Origin: Mycobacterium sp. PSTR-4-N
GTDB lineage: Bacteria; Actinomycetota; Actinomycetes; Mycobacteriales; Mycobacteriaceae
NCBI RefSeq assembly: GCF_022348085.1
Contig: NZ_JAKRFN010000004.1
Coordinates: forward strand, 124,001 to 188,000
DNA length: 64,000 nt
Direction: 5' to 3'
A program made the position numbers and the translations under genes. Under the pieces are notes generated by a model. It had not been told where the DNA came from. It saw only the letters and a list, made by a program, of their open reading frames with translations, and ran no database searches. Shown here piece by piece: positions 1 through 8,687 of the stretch (positions within the stretch are counted from its first letter, which is position 1; each line of letters opens with the position of its first letter).

Positions 1-1
1 G

Positions 2-79
2 TTCCTTCCCAAACTGGCGCTCTCGCCGACGGCGGTGCTCACCATGCTGGGCCGCGTGGGTCAGCGGGATTCCAGGTAG
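2..79 (+). CDS. possible C-terminal end of a protein starting left of the window
   Basis: An open frame runs in from the left edge and stops at TAG 77-79, giving about 25 residues (…LPKLALSPTAVLTMLGR…). It would overlap the end of the converging response regulator by about 19 bases, like several other convergent pairs in this window. Too little is visible to name a family. The only support is its amphipathic, non-arginine-rich composition, which differs from the other two forward frames. Confidence 0.3.
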   Translation, partial: FLPKLALSPTAVLTMLGRVGQRDSR

Positions 80-714
80 AGGATCACCGCGCGGACGCGG
101 CGGTGGTCGTCACCGGTCTCGGGCAGGTCGAGTTTGGTCAGGATGCTGCGGACGTGCTTTTCGACGGTGCCCTCGGTGACCCACAGACGGCGGCCGATAC
201 CGCCGTTGGACAGGCCCTCGGCCATCAGTGTGAGGACCTCGCGTTCGCGGGCGCTCAACGCGGCCAGCGGGTCGTTGCGCTTACGCGCACCGACCAGCTC
301 GGCCACCAACGCCGGATCGACCACCGATGCGCCGTTGGCGACACGGTGCACGGTGTCGATGAAGTCGTCGACGTCGGTGACGCGAGTCTTGAGCAAGTAC
401 CCGATCGCGTGGCCACCGGCCAGCAGTTCCATGGCGTGGTCGACGTCGACATGCGCCGAGAGCACGACGATGCCGATCCCTGGTGCCTCCTCGCGGATCA
501 CCCGCGCGGCATCAAGCCCCTCCGTCGTGTGGGTGGGCGGCATCCGGATGTCGACGAGCACCAGGTCGGGCTCCTCGGTGCGGACCAGCCCGAGAAGAGC
601 CGACGCGTCTCCTGCCTGGCCGACGACCTCCAGGCCCGAGCGTTGGAGCAGGCTGGCCAGCCCCTCGCGCAGCAGCACGTCGTCGTCGGCGATCGCGATC
701 CTCAGAGCGCCCAT
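61..714 (-). CDS. NarL/LuxR-family two-component response regulator
   Basis: A 217-residue DNA-binding response regulator. The receiver domain covers about residues 1-125, with acidic residues at 10-12 (IADDD) and the likely phosphoacceptor Asp55 (LVLVDIRMPP). A LuxR-type helix-turn-helix lies near residues 150-205 (LSAREREVLTLMAEGLSN, then the TEGTVEKHVRSIL recognition helix). ATG 714 is preferred because the receiver domain begins there. The frame stays open to 798, and an ATG at 732 is the alternative. No sensor kinase is visible beside it; a partner may lie left of the window. It diverges from the molybdenum oxidoreductase genes, so it could control them, but that is inference from position only. 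Confidence 0.85.
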   Translation of the reverse strand: MGALRIAIADDDVLLREGLASLLQRSGLEVVGQAGDASALLGLVRTEEPDLVLVDIRMPPTHTTEGLDAARVIREEAPGIGIVVLSAHVDVDHAMELLAGGHAIGYLLKTRVTDVDDFIDTVHRVANGASVVDPALVAELVGARKRNDPLAALSAREREVLTLMAEGLSNGGIGRRLWVTEGTVEKHVRSILTKLDLPETGDDHRRVRAVILYLESR

Positions 715-836
715 GGTCTGACATTCTGACATCGAGCCGACATCGGCGTGGTCGCTGCGGTCTGGGTGCCAGCGGTAAGTGTGATGTCCGGTCAGCATCT
801 ACGCATCCCGTGACCGAATGCACGAGACTGGTGGCC

Positions 837-3005
837 ATGCAGCGATCGATCGGTCAACCCGTGTCGCGAGTCGAAGGAAGGCAGAAGGTGACGGGCGCGG
901 CGCGCTACACCGCGGACACTCCCGTCGACGACCCCACTTTCGCGGTCCTGGTGCAGGCCACGATTGCGCATGGCCGCGTAACCGCCGAGTCGATGGCCGC
1001 CGCGGCCGCCAGGGCCGCGAACGCGCCGGGGACCATCTTCGTGCTGACGCCGCTCAATTGTCCTCGATTGCAATCGATTCCGAAGGACATGACGTGGGAT
1101 CTGCCGCTGGAGCGCCGCCCGCCGCTGTCGGATCTGACGGTTCAGCACGTGGGCCAGCACCTGGCGATGGTGGTGGCCGACTCACCGGAGAACGCCACCT
1201 ACGCCGCGTCGTTGATGAGCTTCGACTACGAGGTGTCGCCCGCCCAGCTGAGCGCCCGGCAGGTGCTGGCCGAGCCGGGCGTCCCCGACGACGGCCCCGT
1301 CCGGCACGGCGTCTACCGGCCAGACCACTTCGTGAAGCTCGACGAGGAGAAGTTGCAGGACCACCGGGGTCCGGCGGACGAACCCGCCGGCGTCCGAGTC
1401 GAGTCCACCTACCGCACCCCGATCAACACCCACTATCCGATCGAGCTGTCGGCGACGGTCGCCAGGTGGGAGGGTGAGGACCTCGTCCTGCACGACAGCA
1501 CCCGATGGATCACCGGCGAACGACGCGCGGTTGCGGCCTATCTGGGGATCGCCGAGGATCGGGTTCGGATTCTCTCGCCGCTGGTCGGTGGTGCGTTCGG
1601 CAGCAAGAGCTTCTTGTGGATGCACGTGGTGCTGTGCGCGGTGGCAGCGCGTGAGATCGGCCGGCCGGTCAAACTGGTGCTGACCCGCGATCAGATGTAC
1701 ACCTCGACCGGTCATCGGCCGCGCACCGAACAAACGGTGAGGCTGGTGGCCGACGACGCCGGCGCCATCACCAGCACCGAACACCACACCCTGACCGAGA
1801 CCTCTACCGTTGCGCACTTCTGCGAGCCCGCCGGTCTGTCCACTCGGCTGCTGTACCGCTCACCACGAATGAGTGTGTCTCACACCGTCGCCCGCATCAA
1901 CGCGCCCACCCCGTGCTTCATGCGCGGGCCGGGTGAGGCACCCGGCCTGTTCGCTCTCGAGGTCGCGATGGACGAGCTCGCCGCCGCGACGAACCAGGAC
2001 CCGCTGTACCTGCGGATCGCGCATGTGACCGATCGTGACCAGACCAACGGAAAGCCGTGGTCGGCCGCCGATCTCGCACAGTGCTACCGGACCGGGGCGC
2101 GCCGGTTCGGGTGGGACGACCGACCGTCAGCACCGCGATCGTTGACGCGCAACGGACTTCCGATCGGATGGGGGATGGCCACGGCGACCTATCCGGGCCG
2201 GCGCATGCCGGCGAGCTGTCGGGTGCAGACGCTTCCCGACGGGCATGTGCGGTTCAGCGCCGCCACTCACGAGGTGGGCACCGGCGTGCGCACCGTCATG
2301 ACCCAGGTCGCCGCCGACACCACAGGCCTGCCGCTGGATCGGGTGAGCTTTCATTCCGGCGATTCGTTCTTCCCCGACGCCCCCTACAGCGGGGCGTCGC
2401 AGACGACGGCCACCGTCGGCTCTGCTGTGTACGCCGCGGCCTTGGAATGGACGCGCCGGCTGGGCGGTCGGGCATTCCCCACCGACAACGTCACCCCCGA
2501 GCTGGCAGCAGAACTCACCTTCACGGCGACGAGCGACGGCGCACCGGACGGTGGCGCGGTCTCGCAGTCCTTCGGTGCGCACTTCTGCGAAGTCGAGGTC
2601 GACGAAGCGCTGGGTCGGGCGACGGTGACCCGCTGGGTGGCGGTGATGGACTGCGGGCGCGTGCTCAACCCGAAGCTGGCGGCCAACCAGGTGATGGGCG
2701 GCATCACCTTCGGGCTGGGCATGGCGCTGCTCGAACAGGTACCGCACGACCCCATGACCGGAGCGCCCCTGGGCGAGTACTACGTACCCACCCACGCCGA
2801 TCGACCGGAATTCGACATCACCTTCCTCGAGCATCCCGATCACGAGCTCGATCCGATCGGTGTGCGCGGCATCGGGGAGATCGGCGCGTGCGGGGTGCCC
2901 GCCGCCATCGCCAACGCCATCCACCATGCCACCGGAAAACGGTTGCGCTCCCTACCCATCGTCGTGGAGGACCTGATGGAATTCGGTACGGAAGGACAGC
3001 TGTGA
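837..3005 (+). CDS. aldehyde oxidoreductase, molybdopterin-binding large subunit (PaoC/YagR-like)
   Basis: A 722-residue molybdenum-cofactor subunit of the xanthine dehydrogenase superfamily. The N-terminal a/b hammerhead domain starts at about residue 15 (KVTGAARYTAD). Cofactor-binding segments include GGAFGSK near 250 and MRGPGEAPGLFALE near 361. The catalytic glutamate is probably Glu681 in GVRGIGEIGACG. Length and gene company (MoCo, then Fe-S, then FAD with an extra cluster) match the E. coli PaoABC type, which oxidises aromatic and other aldehydes, rather than true xanthine dehydrogenase; the substrate is not readable. ATG 837 was chosen because the hammerhead begins soon after; the frame extends further upstream, but that part is compositionally a shadow of the response regulator. 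The stop overlaps the next gene by four bases (GTGA). Confidence 0.88.
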   Translation: MQRSIGQPVSRVEGRQKVTGAARYTADTPVDDPTFAVLVQATIAHGRVTAESMAAAAARAANAPGTIFVLTPLNCPRLQSIPKDMTWDLPLERRPPLSDLTVQHVGQHLAMVVADSPENATYAASLMSFDYEVSPAQLSARQVLAEPGVPDDGPVRHGVYRPDHFVKLDEEKLQDHRGPADEPAGVRVESTYRTPINTHYPIELSATVARWEGEDLVLHDSTRWITGERRAVAAYLGIAEDRVRILSPLVGGAFGSKSFLWMHVVLCAVAAREIGRPVKLVLTRDQMYTSTGHRPRTEQTVRLVADDAGAITSTEHHTLTETSTVAHFCEPAGLSTRLLYRSPRMSVSHTVARINAPTPCFMRGPGEAPGLFALEVAMDELAAATNQDPLYLRIAHVTDRDQTNGKPWSAADLAQCYRTGARRFGWDDRPSAPRSLTRNGLPIGWGMATATYPGRRMPASCRVQTLPDGHVRFSAATHEVGTGVRTVMTQVAADTTGLPLDRVSFHSGDSFFPDAPYSGASQTTATVGSAVYAAALEWTRRLGGRAFPTDNVTPELAAELTFTATSDGAPDGGAVSQSFGAHFCEVEVDEALGRATVTRWVAVMDCGRVLNPKLAANQVMGGITFGLGMALLEQVPHDPMTGAPLGEYYVPTHADRPEFDITFLEHPDHELDPIGVRGIGEIGACGVPAAIANAIHHATGKRLRSLPIVVEDLMEFGTEGQL

Positions 3006-3541
3006 GCACCTGTGCGCATCGTGTCCAGCTCACCGTCAACGGTGCGCCGCACGAGATCGACATCGACATCCGCTCGACCCTGCTCGACGTGCTGCGGGAA
3101 CGGTTGCTGCTGACCGGGACGAAGAAGGGGTGCGATCACGGCCTCTGTGGCGCGTGCACGGTCGAGGTGAAGGGCCGCCGGGTGTTGAGCTGCCTGACGC
3201 TGGCCGTTTCCATCGACGGCGCAGAAGTCGACACGGTCGAGGGGATCGCCGACGGGGACACCCTGGACCCGTTGCAGCAGGCGTTCATCGACCACGACGG
3301 CTTCCAGTGCGGGTACTGCACACCGGGTCAGCTGTGTTCGTCGCGGGCGGTGCTGCGCGAGTACGCCTCGGGTGATCTGTCGGCGGCGTCTTTCGAGGGA
3401 CCGCACGAGGACGTGGTGTCGGGCCCGCCCCGGCTGACGGAGGCCGAGATCCGGGAGCGGATGGCGGGCAACATCTGTCGGTGCGGCGCGTATGCGAACA
3501 TCGTCGCCGCGATCAGCAGCGTGCACGGGCAGCCATGCTGA
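3002..3541 (+). CDS. aldehyde oxidoreductase, [2Fe-2S] subunit (PaoA/YagT-like)
   Basis: A 179-residue two-cluster iron-sulfur subunit that passes electrons from the molybdenum centre to FAD. The plant-type ferredoxin cluster uses Cys44, Cys49, Cys52 and Cys64 (CDHGLCGAC…C). The second cluster uses Cys103, Cys106 (CGYC) and Cys159, Cys161 (NICRCGAY). The roughly 25-residue insert before residue 150, followed by EIRERMAGNICRCGAY, is characteristic of the PaoA/YagT branch. E. coli PaoA carries a Tat signal; none is present here, so the complex is probably cytoplasmic. It starts at GTG 3002 inside the stop of the large subunit, and its end overlaps the FAD subunit by seven bases. Confidence 0.9.
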   Translation: MSTCAHRVQLTVNGAPHEIDIDIRSTLLDVLRERLLLTGTKKGCDHGLCGACTVEVKGRRVLSCLTLAVSIDGAEVDTVEGIADGDTLDPLQQAFIDHDGFQCGYCTPGQLCSSRAVLREYASGDLSAASFEGPHEDVVSGPPRLTEAEIRERMAGNICRCGAYANIVAAISSVHGQPC

Positions 3542-4530
3542 CCTTCACCTACCACCGCGCGGTGACGCTGGACGACGCGGTCGGGCGCGCTGCCGGCGGT
3601 GCGCGCTACTACGCGGGCGGTACGAACCTGCTCGATCTGATGAAAACCGGGGTCGAACATCCCGACGCGCTCGTCGATGTCGGTTCCCTGGCCCTCGATT
3701 CGCTGTACGCCACCGAGTCGGGTGGTGTGCACATCGGCTCGGGGGTGTCCAACAGCGCGGTCGCCAACGACCCGCTGGTGCGGGCGTCGTATCCCATGCT
3801 CTCGCAGGCCATTTTGTCGGGAGCGACCACGCAGATCCGCAACATGGCCACGGTCGGTGGGAACCTGATGCAGCGCACGCGCTGCCCCTACTTCATGAAC
3901 CCGGAGTTGCGCGGCTGCAACAAGCGCGACCCGGGGACGGGCTGCGCCGCCGTGGACGGGTTTCATCGTGAACACGCGATCTTCGGCGCCGCGGCGGCGT
4001 CAGGTGCGTCGTGCATCGCCGTGCATCCGTCCGACATGGCGGTCGCGCTCGCCGCGCTGGATGCCGTCGTCCACGTCACCGGGTCCTCGGGTTCGCGGTC
4101 GATTCCGATCGGCGACTTCTTCGCCCTGCCCGGCGACCGGCCGCAGCGCGACACCACTGTGGCGCCGGACGAGCTGATCACCGCAGTCGAGGTACCCGCC
4201 AGCGAATTCGGCAGGCACAGTTGGTATCTCAAGGTCCGCGATCGCCACAGCTATGCGTTCGCGCTGGTGTCGGTCGCAGCGGGCCTCGACGTCGTCGACG
4301 GGGTGATCCGATCGGCGGCGGTGGTGCTGGGCGGCGTCGCGGCCACCCCGTGGCGGGTGCCGGCGGCCGAGGCGGAACTGGTGGGCAATCCGCCGGGACC
4401 CGAGGTGTTCGCGGCGGCCGCGCGCGCCGCCGTGGCGGGCGCGGAGCCGTTGAGTCAGAACGCCTTCAAGGTGACACTGGCCCACAACAGCGTCATCCGA
4501 GCATTGACGCGCGCCGCTGCACGCGCCTAG
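3535..4530 (+). CDS. aldehyde oxidoreductase, FAD subunit with extra [4Fe-4S] site (PaoB/YagS-like)
   Basis: A 331-residue FAD-binding subunit of the CO dehydrogenase medium-chain type. FAD-binding signatures are YYAGGTNLLDLMK (about 25-37) and the second loop ATTQIRNMATVGGN (97-110). Four cysteines (Cys117, Cys128, Cys137, Cys160 in RCPYF, GCNKRDPGTGC and SCIAVHPSD) match the extra [4Fe-4S] cluster of PaoB-type subunits and separate this enzyme from ordinary xanthine dehydrogenases. ATG 3535 overlaps the preceding gene by seven bases. The stop codon overlaps the converging permease by four bases. No XdhC/PaoD-type cofactor-insertion chaperone gene follows, so one must be supplied from elsewhere. 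Confidence 0.9.
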   Translation: MLTFTYHRAVTLDDAVGRAAGGARYYAGGTNLLDLMKTGVEHPDALVDVGSLALDSLYATESGGVHIGSGVSNSAVANDPLVRASYPMLSQAILSGATTQIRNMATVGGNLMQRTRCPYFMNPELRGCNKRDPGTGCAAVDGFHREHAIFGAAAASGASCIAVHPSDMAVALAALDAVVHVTGSSGSRSIPIGDFFALPGDRPQRDTTVAPDELITAVEVPASEFGRHSWYLKVRDRHSYAFALVSVAAGLDVVDGVIRSAAVVLGGVAATPWRVPAAEAELVGNPPGPEVFAAAARAAVAGAEPLSQNAFKVTLAHNSVIRALTRAAARA

Positions 4531-6122
4531 CTGCGCTCGTGGGCGTCCTCCATGACCGTGCGTCCGATCTCGGCGTAGGTGTCGGGCTTCGCATAACGCA
4601 ACCACAGCGCGTACGCGATGCCGATCACGAACACCGCGAGGATGAAGAACGGCGCGTTCTTGAACACCAGTGAGTTCGCCGCGTACCCGGCCGCGAAGGC
4701 CCGGTTGTCCCACAGCAGCCACACGACATACGCCATCGCGACGCCGCCGAGCAAGGGGCAGACCAGGGTGGTGATCACGTTGCCGCGGTGGGTCTTTCGC
4801 ACCCAGAAGTACCAGATCACCGCGATCGAGCAGATGGCCTGCACCAGCAGGATCGCCGCGGTGCCGATCAGGGCGAGGAGGCCGTAGATGTTGACGTACG
4901 GCACCAGCGTCGGGGTGTCGACCGGCACGCCATCGGCGTCGGGCACCTGCACGGCGGTGAACACCGCGAACAGCAGGACGATCACCAGCGTGATCACGCT
5001 CTGCACCGCCGAGGAGATGTAGGGAGAGCCGTGTTTGGGGTGCGCGGCGCCGAGGGTGGACTTGACCGCGTTGACCGGGATCTCGCGGCCGAGGGCGAAC
5101 AGGTACCGCGACGCTGCGTTGTGGAAGGCCAACGCACAGGCGAACGAGCCGATCACCAACAGGATCTTGTACACATCGAGCAGGAATCCGCCGAGATTGG
5201 CATGCACCAGGTTGAAGAACAGATCGAGCGGCGACGAGCTGATCGACGCCTCGACCGACGTCTTCGCACCGTTGCCGGCCAGCACCATCGCGGAGATGAA
5301 CGTGTAGAACAGGCCCAGTCCGATCACCGCGATCAGCGTGGCGCGCGGGATGATCTTCTTCGGGTTGCGCGATTCCTCGCCGTAGACGGCGGTGGTCTCG
5401 AAACCCACCCAGGACCAGAATGCGAAGAACAGACCGATCGCCATCGAGCCGGCGGCCGCGGCCGTGCCGAAAGCACCCTCGGGCAGGCTCTCGAACGCAT
5501 TGTTGAGCAGCACGGTCTGATCGAGCATGAACCCGTCGGGTCCGCCGCCCTTGGCGATCACGGTGAACGCCAGCGCGAACAGGATCAGAACTTCGGACAC
5601 CAGGGTGACCCCGAGGATCGCGGCGGTGAGGCTGATGTGGAAGTGGCACAGCACCCCGATGACCACGATCGCGGCGATCGCGAACACCAGCCACGGAATG
5701 TCAACTCCCACAATGGTGTTCACGGCGTCGTTGGCAAAATAGGCACAACCGCCGATCAGGGAGCCTTCGAACACCACGTAGGCGAAGGTCGCCAAGAAGC
5801 CGCTGGCCATACCCCACACCTGCCCGAGGCCGTGGGAGATGAAGCCATAGAACGCGCCGGTGGTGGTGATGTGTTTGGCCATCGCCACATAACCGAGGGC
5901 GAACAGTGTCAGGGCGATCGTGGCGAACAGGAAGCCGGCCGGTGCGCCGAGACCGTTGCCGAAACCGACGGCGATCGGCACGTTTCCGGTCATGGCGGTG
6001 ATCGGTGCGGCGTTGGCGACCGCCATGAAGATGACCGCGACCATGCCGATCGCGCCCTTCTTCAACCCCGCGGGCGCAGCGGTGGTGACTGCAGCGGGTT
6101 CAGCTGCGGATTCGGTGGCCAT
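4527..6122 (-). CDS. APC-superfamily amino-acid permease
   Basis: A 531-residue integral membrane transporter with about 12 hydrophobic segments after a short polar N-terminus. The first helix has the APC hallmark (GAIGMVAVIFMAVANAAPI). Later features include the long helix with FFAFWSWVGFETTAVYGEE followed by SRNPKKIIPRA, a typical APC motif. Family members import amino acids or amines with protons or by exchange; the substrate is not readable. ATG 6122 is preceded by an AGGAGA Shine-Dalgarno sequence about five bases upstream, which fixes the start. A minus-strand -10-like TACAGT lies at 6191-6196. It converges on the aldehyde oxidoreductase, so co-function is possible but unproven. Confidence 0.88.
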   Translation of the reverse strand: MATESAAEPAAVTTAAPAGLKKGAIGMVAVIFMAVANAAPITAMTGNVPIAVGFGNGLGAPAGFLFATIALTLFALGYVAMAKHITTTGAFYGFISHGLGQVWGMASGFLATFAYVVFEGSLIGGCAYFANDAVNTIVGVDIPWLVFAIAAIVVIGVLCHFHISLTAAILGVTLVSEVLILFALAFTVIAKGGGPDGFMLDQTVLLNNAFESLPEGAFGTAAAAGSMAIGLFFAFWSWVGFETTAVYGEESRNPKKIIPRATLIAVIGLGLFYTFISAMVLAGNGAKTSVEASISSSPLDLFFNLVHANLGGFLLDVYKILLVIGSFACALAFHNAASRYLFALGREIPVNAVKSTLGAAHPKHGSPYISSAVQSVITLVIVLLFAVFTAVQVPDADGVPVDTPTLVPYVNIYGLLALIGTAAILLVQAICSIAVIWYFWVRKTHRGNVITTLVCPLLGGVAMAYVVWLLWDNRAFAAGYAANSLVFKNAPFFILAVFVIGIAYALWLRYAKPDTYAEIGRTVMEDAHERS

Positions 6123-6267
6123 CGCGTCTCCTGGATACGTGATCAGTGCGAGAACGGCCCGCCCGCAGGCGGACCGAACGACAGCGTCGCACTGTATAGA
6201 CCACGCGACAACCTGGGAAATGAAGTGTTTACACAGCACCCAGCGAGCACACAGGTGACCTTCGGAC

Positions 6268-6627
6268 ATGGCGCGGCGCAGCGGGGCGAATCAGAATGAA
6301 GCGGTGACCGCCACGTCGTTGCTGAATTCGATCCTGAACTGGCTTCGCGCGGGTTACCCGACAGGTGTGCCGGGGCCCGACCGCGTGCCGCTGTTGGCGC
6401 TGTTGCGGGCGACACCGCTCACCGAAGAGCAGATCGGGCAGGTGATCAGTCACATCACCGAGACCCCACACCCGGAGGGGCCACTCGAGCGTGACGTGAT
6501 CGCCACGTTCATCTCCGATGTCACCCATCACGATGCGGGACCGGAGAACGTCGCACGCGTGGCCGCGCGGTTGGCGGCGGCCGGTTGGCCGCTCGCCGGG
6601 GTGAACACCGACGAGCGGCCGAACTGA
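6268..6627 (+). CDS. DUF3349 family protein (Rv3046c-like)
   Basis: A 119-residue soluble protein with the arrangement of mycobacterial DUF3349 proteins: an N-terminal helix (LLNSILNWLRAGYPTGVP), the LLALLRATPLTEEQIGQV helix, and a C-terminal helical part ending in AARLAAAGWPLAG. The function of the family is unknown; from memory, structures show small helical bundles. Its position next to adhC matches Rv3046c beside Rv3045. ATG 6268 is used; GTG 6304 is a possible internal start. It converges on adhC with a 10-base gap. Confidence 0.75.
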   Translation: MARRSGANQNEAVTATSLLNSILNWLRAGYPTGVPGPDRVPLLALLRATPLTEEQIGQVISHITETPHPEGPLERDVIATFISDVTHHDAGPENVARVAARLAAAGWPLAGVNTDERPN

Positions 6628-6637
6628 CGGACTCGAC

Positions 6638-7684
6638 CTACCTGAGCGTCGAGGTGTCGATGACGAACCGGTAGCGCACGTCGCTGGCGAGCACGCGCTC
6701 GTATGCCTCGTTGACGTACTCGGGCTCGATGACCTCGATCTCCGGGGTGACGTCGTGCTCGGCGCAGAAGTCGAGCATCTCCTGGGTCTCGGGGATGCCA
6801 CCGATCATGGAACCGGACAGGCTGCGACGCATGCCGGCGAGCGGGAACGGCGGAACCTCCATGGGCCGCTCGGGCATCCCGAGCTCGACCAGCGTGCCGT
6901 CGCGCTTGAGCAGGCCTAGGTAGGCGCCGAGGTCGAGATTCGCCGACACCGTGTTGAGGATCAGGTCGAACTTGCCCCGCAGGGCTTTGAAGGTGTCGTT
7001 GTCGCTGGTCGCGTAGTACTCGTCGGCGCCGAGGCGCAGACCGTCCTCCATCTTCTTCAGCGACTGGCTCAGCACGGTGACGTGAGCGCCCATCGCCTTG
7101 GCGAGCTTCACGCCCATGTGGCCGAGGCCGCCGAGACCGATGATCGCGACGTTCTTGCCGGGGCCGGCCTCCCAGTGGCGCAGCGGGCTGAACAGCGTGA
7201 TGCCCGCGCAGAGCAGGGGTGCGGCCTTGTCCAGCGGAATGGAGTCGGGAATCCGCAGCACGTAGTTCTCGTCGACGACGATCGCGCCGCTGTAGCCACC
7301 CTGGGTGGGCTCGCCGTCACGGCCGACGGCGTTGTAGGTGCCGACCATGCCGGTGCCGGTGCAGTACTGCTCGAGGCCTTCCTTGCAGTTCTCGCACTCG
7401 CGACAGGAATCGACGAAACAGCCGACGCCGACGTGGTCCCCGACCTTGTACTTGGTGACCTCGGAACCGACCTCGGTCACCACACCGGCGATCTCGTGAC
7501 CCGGGACGACGGGGTAGTTCGGCTGTCCCCACTCGGCTTTGACGGTGTGGATGTCGGAGTGGCAGATCCCGGCGAAGTGGATGTCGAAGGCGACGTCGTG
7601 CGGGCCGACGTCGCGCCGGGTGATCGTGGTCTTGGTGAGCGGCTCGGTGGCCGAGGTGGCTGCGTATGCGGAAACGGTGGTCAA
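6638..7684 (-). CDS. adhC: zinc-dependent NADP-type alcohol dehydrogenase AdhC (Rv3045-like)
   Basis: A 348-residue medium-chain dehydrogenase of the cinnamyl-alcohol/YahK branch, which interconverts alcohols and aldehydes. The catalytic zinc site is ICHSDIH plus PGHE. The structural zinc loop has four cysteines in [15 protein letters not shown]. The nucleotide-binding loop is [18 protein letters not shown]. The start is TTG 7684: an in-frame TGA lies just upstream, no ATG or GTG fits, and an AGAGG Shine-Dalgarno sits about nine bases before it. An ATG at 7692 is out of frame and stops after three codons. Rv3045 is the expected counterpart in this neighbourhood. Confidence 0.93.
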   Translation of the reverse strand: MTTVSAYAATSATEPLTKTTITRRDVGPHDVAFDIHFAGICHSDIHTVKAEWGQPNYPVVPGHEIAGVVTEVGSEVTKYKVGDHVGVGCFVDSCRECENCKEGLEQYCTGTGMVGTYNAVGRDGEPTQGGYSGAIVVDENYVLRIPDSIPLDKAAPLLCAGITLFSPLRHWEAGPGKNVAIIGLGGLGHMGVKLAKAMGAHVTVLSQSLKKMEDGLRLGADEYYATSDNDTFKALRGKFDLILNTVSANLDLGAYLGLLKRDGTLVELGMPERPMEVPPFPLAGMRRSLSGSMIGGIPETQEMLDFCAEHDVTPEIEVIEPEYVNEAYERVLASDVRYRFVIDTSTLR

Positions 7685-7717
7685 AGTGTCATCCTCTTCT
7701 CGTCTTCACTGCATGAG

Positions 7718-7736
7718 CGGCCCGCGCCGCGGGCCG
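7718..7736. repeat. GC-rich inverted repeat between adhC and the tetR gene
   Basis: CGGCCCGC and GCGGGCCG form a perfect 8-bp inverted repeat around a three-base loop. It lies after the TetR gene and before adhC on the same (minus) strand, so it could end tetR transcription. There is no T-tract, so a terminator role is only a suggestion. Confidence 0.4.
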
Positions 7737-7797
7737 AGCACTTCAACGTCGAGAATGCCCCGTATTCATCCATGCGCATACCTCTCGGTGAGAATCG

Positions 7798-8481
7798 TCA
7801 CCGGTTGGCGGCGGTCAGTGCCTCTCGGGTGCGGTCGTGCAACGCGGTCGGGTCGGCCACGCCGAGAACTCTCAGACAGGCGTCGGCGACGTGGCCGGGG
7901 AGCCGTTGCCGGGCCGTCCCCTCGGGCGTGGACCACATGTTGACCAGGGATTCGACCAGTCGGAACGGCAGGTCGGCGGCTGCCGGATCGACGCCGGTGC
8001 CGGCGAGGATGGTCATGCTCAACTCGAGGTAGTGCCGGCGCAGCCGCTCCCGTTCTGAGTAGAAGGGTTCCAGGCGCGCGTCGCGCAGCTCGGGCAGCAG
8101 ATAGAGGGCGCCCAGGTTCCAACGTCCGCTGAGGAGCGCTCCGCCGTCGAAGACCGCCAGCGCGTGCAGCTGCTGAGCCTCGGTCATCGCGGGTTCCGCC
8201 TCACGCAGGACGGGAATGATCGACAGCGTGGGGGAGACGGTCTGGCTTAGCAGCGCGCACAGGATGTCGTCTTTGGTCTTGAAGTAGTGGTACAGCGACG
8301 CCTGCCGGATGCCGACGGATTCGGCGATGTGGCGCGTCGAGGTCCCCGCGTAGCCCTGCGTGGTGAACAATTCGCCTGCGGCATCGAGGATTTCGTCGCG
8401 AGCGGTGACACCAGGGCGGCGCTGGGCCTGCAGCCGGGGTCGTCCCGCGCGGGTCAGCGGCATGGCTTCATCGTGTCTCAT
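7798..8481 (-). CDS. TetR-family regulator, likely controller of the ureide operon
   Basis: A 227-residue TetR/AcrR repressor. The DNA-binding domain covers about residues 25-75, with ARDEILDAAGELFTTQGY leading into the helix-turn-helix TSTRHIAESVGIRQASLYHYF. The remaining helices form a ligand-binding domain not assignable to a substrate class. It is transcribed divergently from the 11-gene transporter/ureide operon with a 206-base gap, the usual layout for a local regulator. The start is ATG 8481; ATG 8463 (MPLTRAG) is the alternative and has a weak GAAG upstream. Confidence 0.85.
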   Translation of the reverse strand: MRHDEAMPLTRAGRPRLQAQRRPGVTARDEILDAAGELFTTQGYAGTSTRHIAESVGIRQASLYHYFKTKDDILCALLSQTVSPTLSIIPVLREAEPAMTEAQQLHALAVFDGGALLSGRWNLGALYLLPELRDARLEPFYSERERLRRHYLELSMTILAGTGVDPAAADLPFRLVESLVNMWSTPEGTARQRLPGHVADACLRVLGVADPTALHDRTREALTAANR

Positions 8482-8687
8482 GGCCCGCCGGTTCGGTACT
8501 GCGGTTCATATCTGTCACACGATAGAAACACGGGACACCCATCGGTTACCTCGGCCGTCAATTGGTTACGCCAGCGACACCCACCGGGCGTCCAGTCCGA
8601 GAAAACTGTCGATCGACAGGCCGGCCGCACATCGACGAGCAGCCCGCCGCGCTCACATTCACCACCCGAGACCTCAGGAGCGTCCAC
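8482..8687. promoter_or_regulatory. divergent control region between tetR and the ureide operon
   Basis: A 206-base spacer that must hold both promoters. Visible elements are a quasi-palindrome (TATC near 8507, TGTCACA core, GATA by 8522) and two GGTTAC direct repeats at 8544-8549 and 8564-8569, exactly 20 bp apart. The start of the first gene is preceded by AGGAG at 8676-8680. None of these is a clear-cut operator. The 20-bp spacing, two helical turns, is the strongest hint. Confidence 0.35.

Noticed and set aside
483..836. N-terminal extension of the molybdopterin subunit
   Set aside because: The extra 118 codons lie antisense to the response regulator and are Arg/Pro-rich; the real domain begins just after ATG 837.
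837..4530. Molybdenum enzyme as xanthine dehydrogenase feeding the ureide operon
   Set aside because: The four-cysteine [4Fe-4S] insert and the three-subunit order mark a PaoABC-type aldehyde oxidoreductase, and no uricase or HIU hydrolase is present to link xanthine to allantoin here.
7718..7736. Firm terminator call for the 8-bp GC hairpin after the tetR gene
   Set aside because: The stem is short and no T-run follows, unlike the 15-bp stem after fixB, so it is listed only as an inverted repeat.
8544..8569. Two GGTTAC repeats as a definite TetR operator
   Set aside because: TetR proteins bind inverted repeats; two direct six-base copies are too weak to call more than a hint, so they are only mentioned within the control region.
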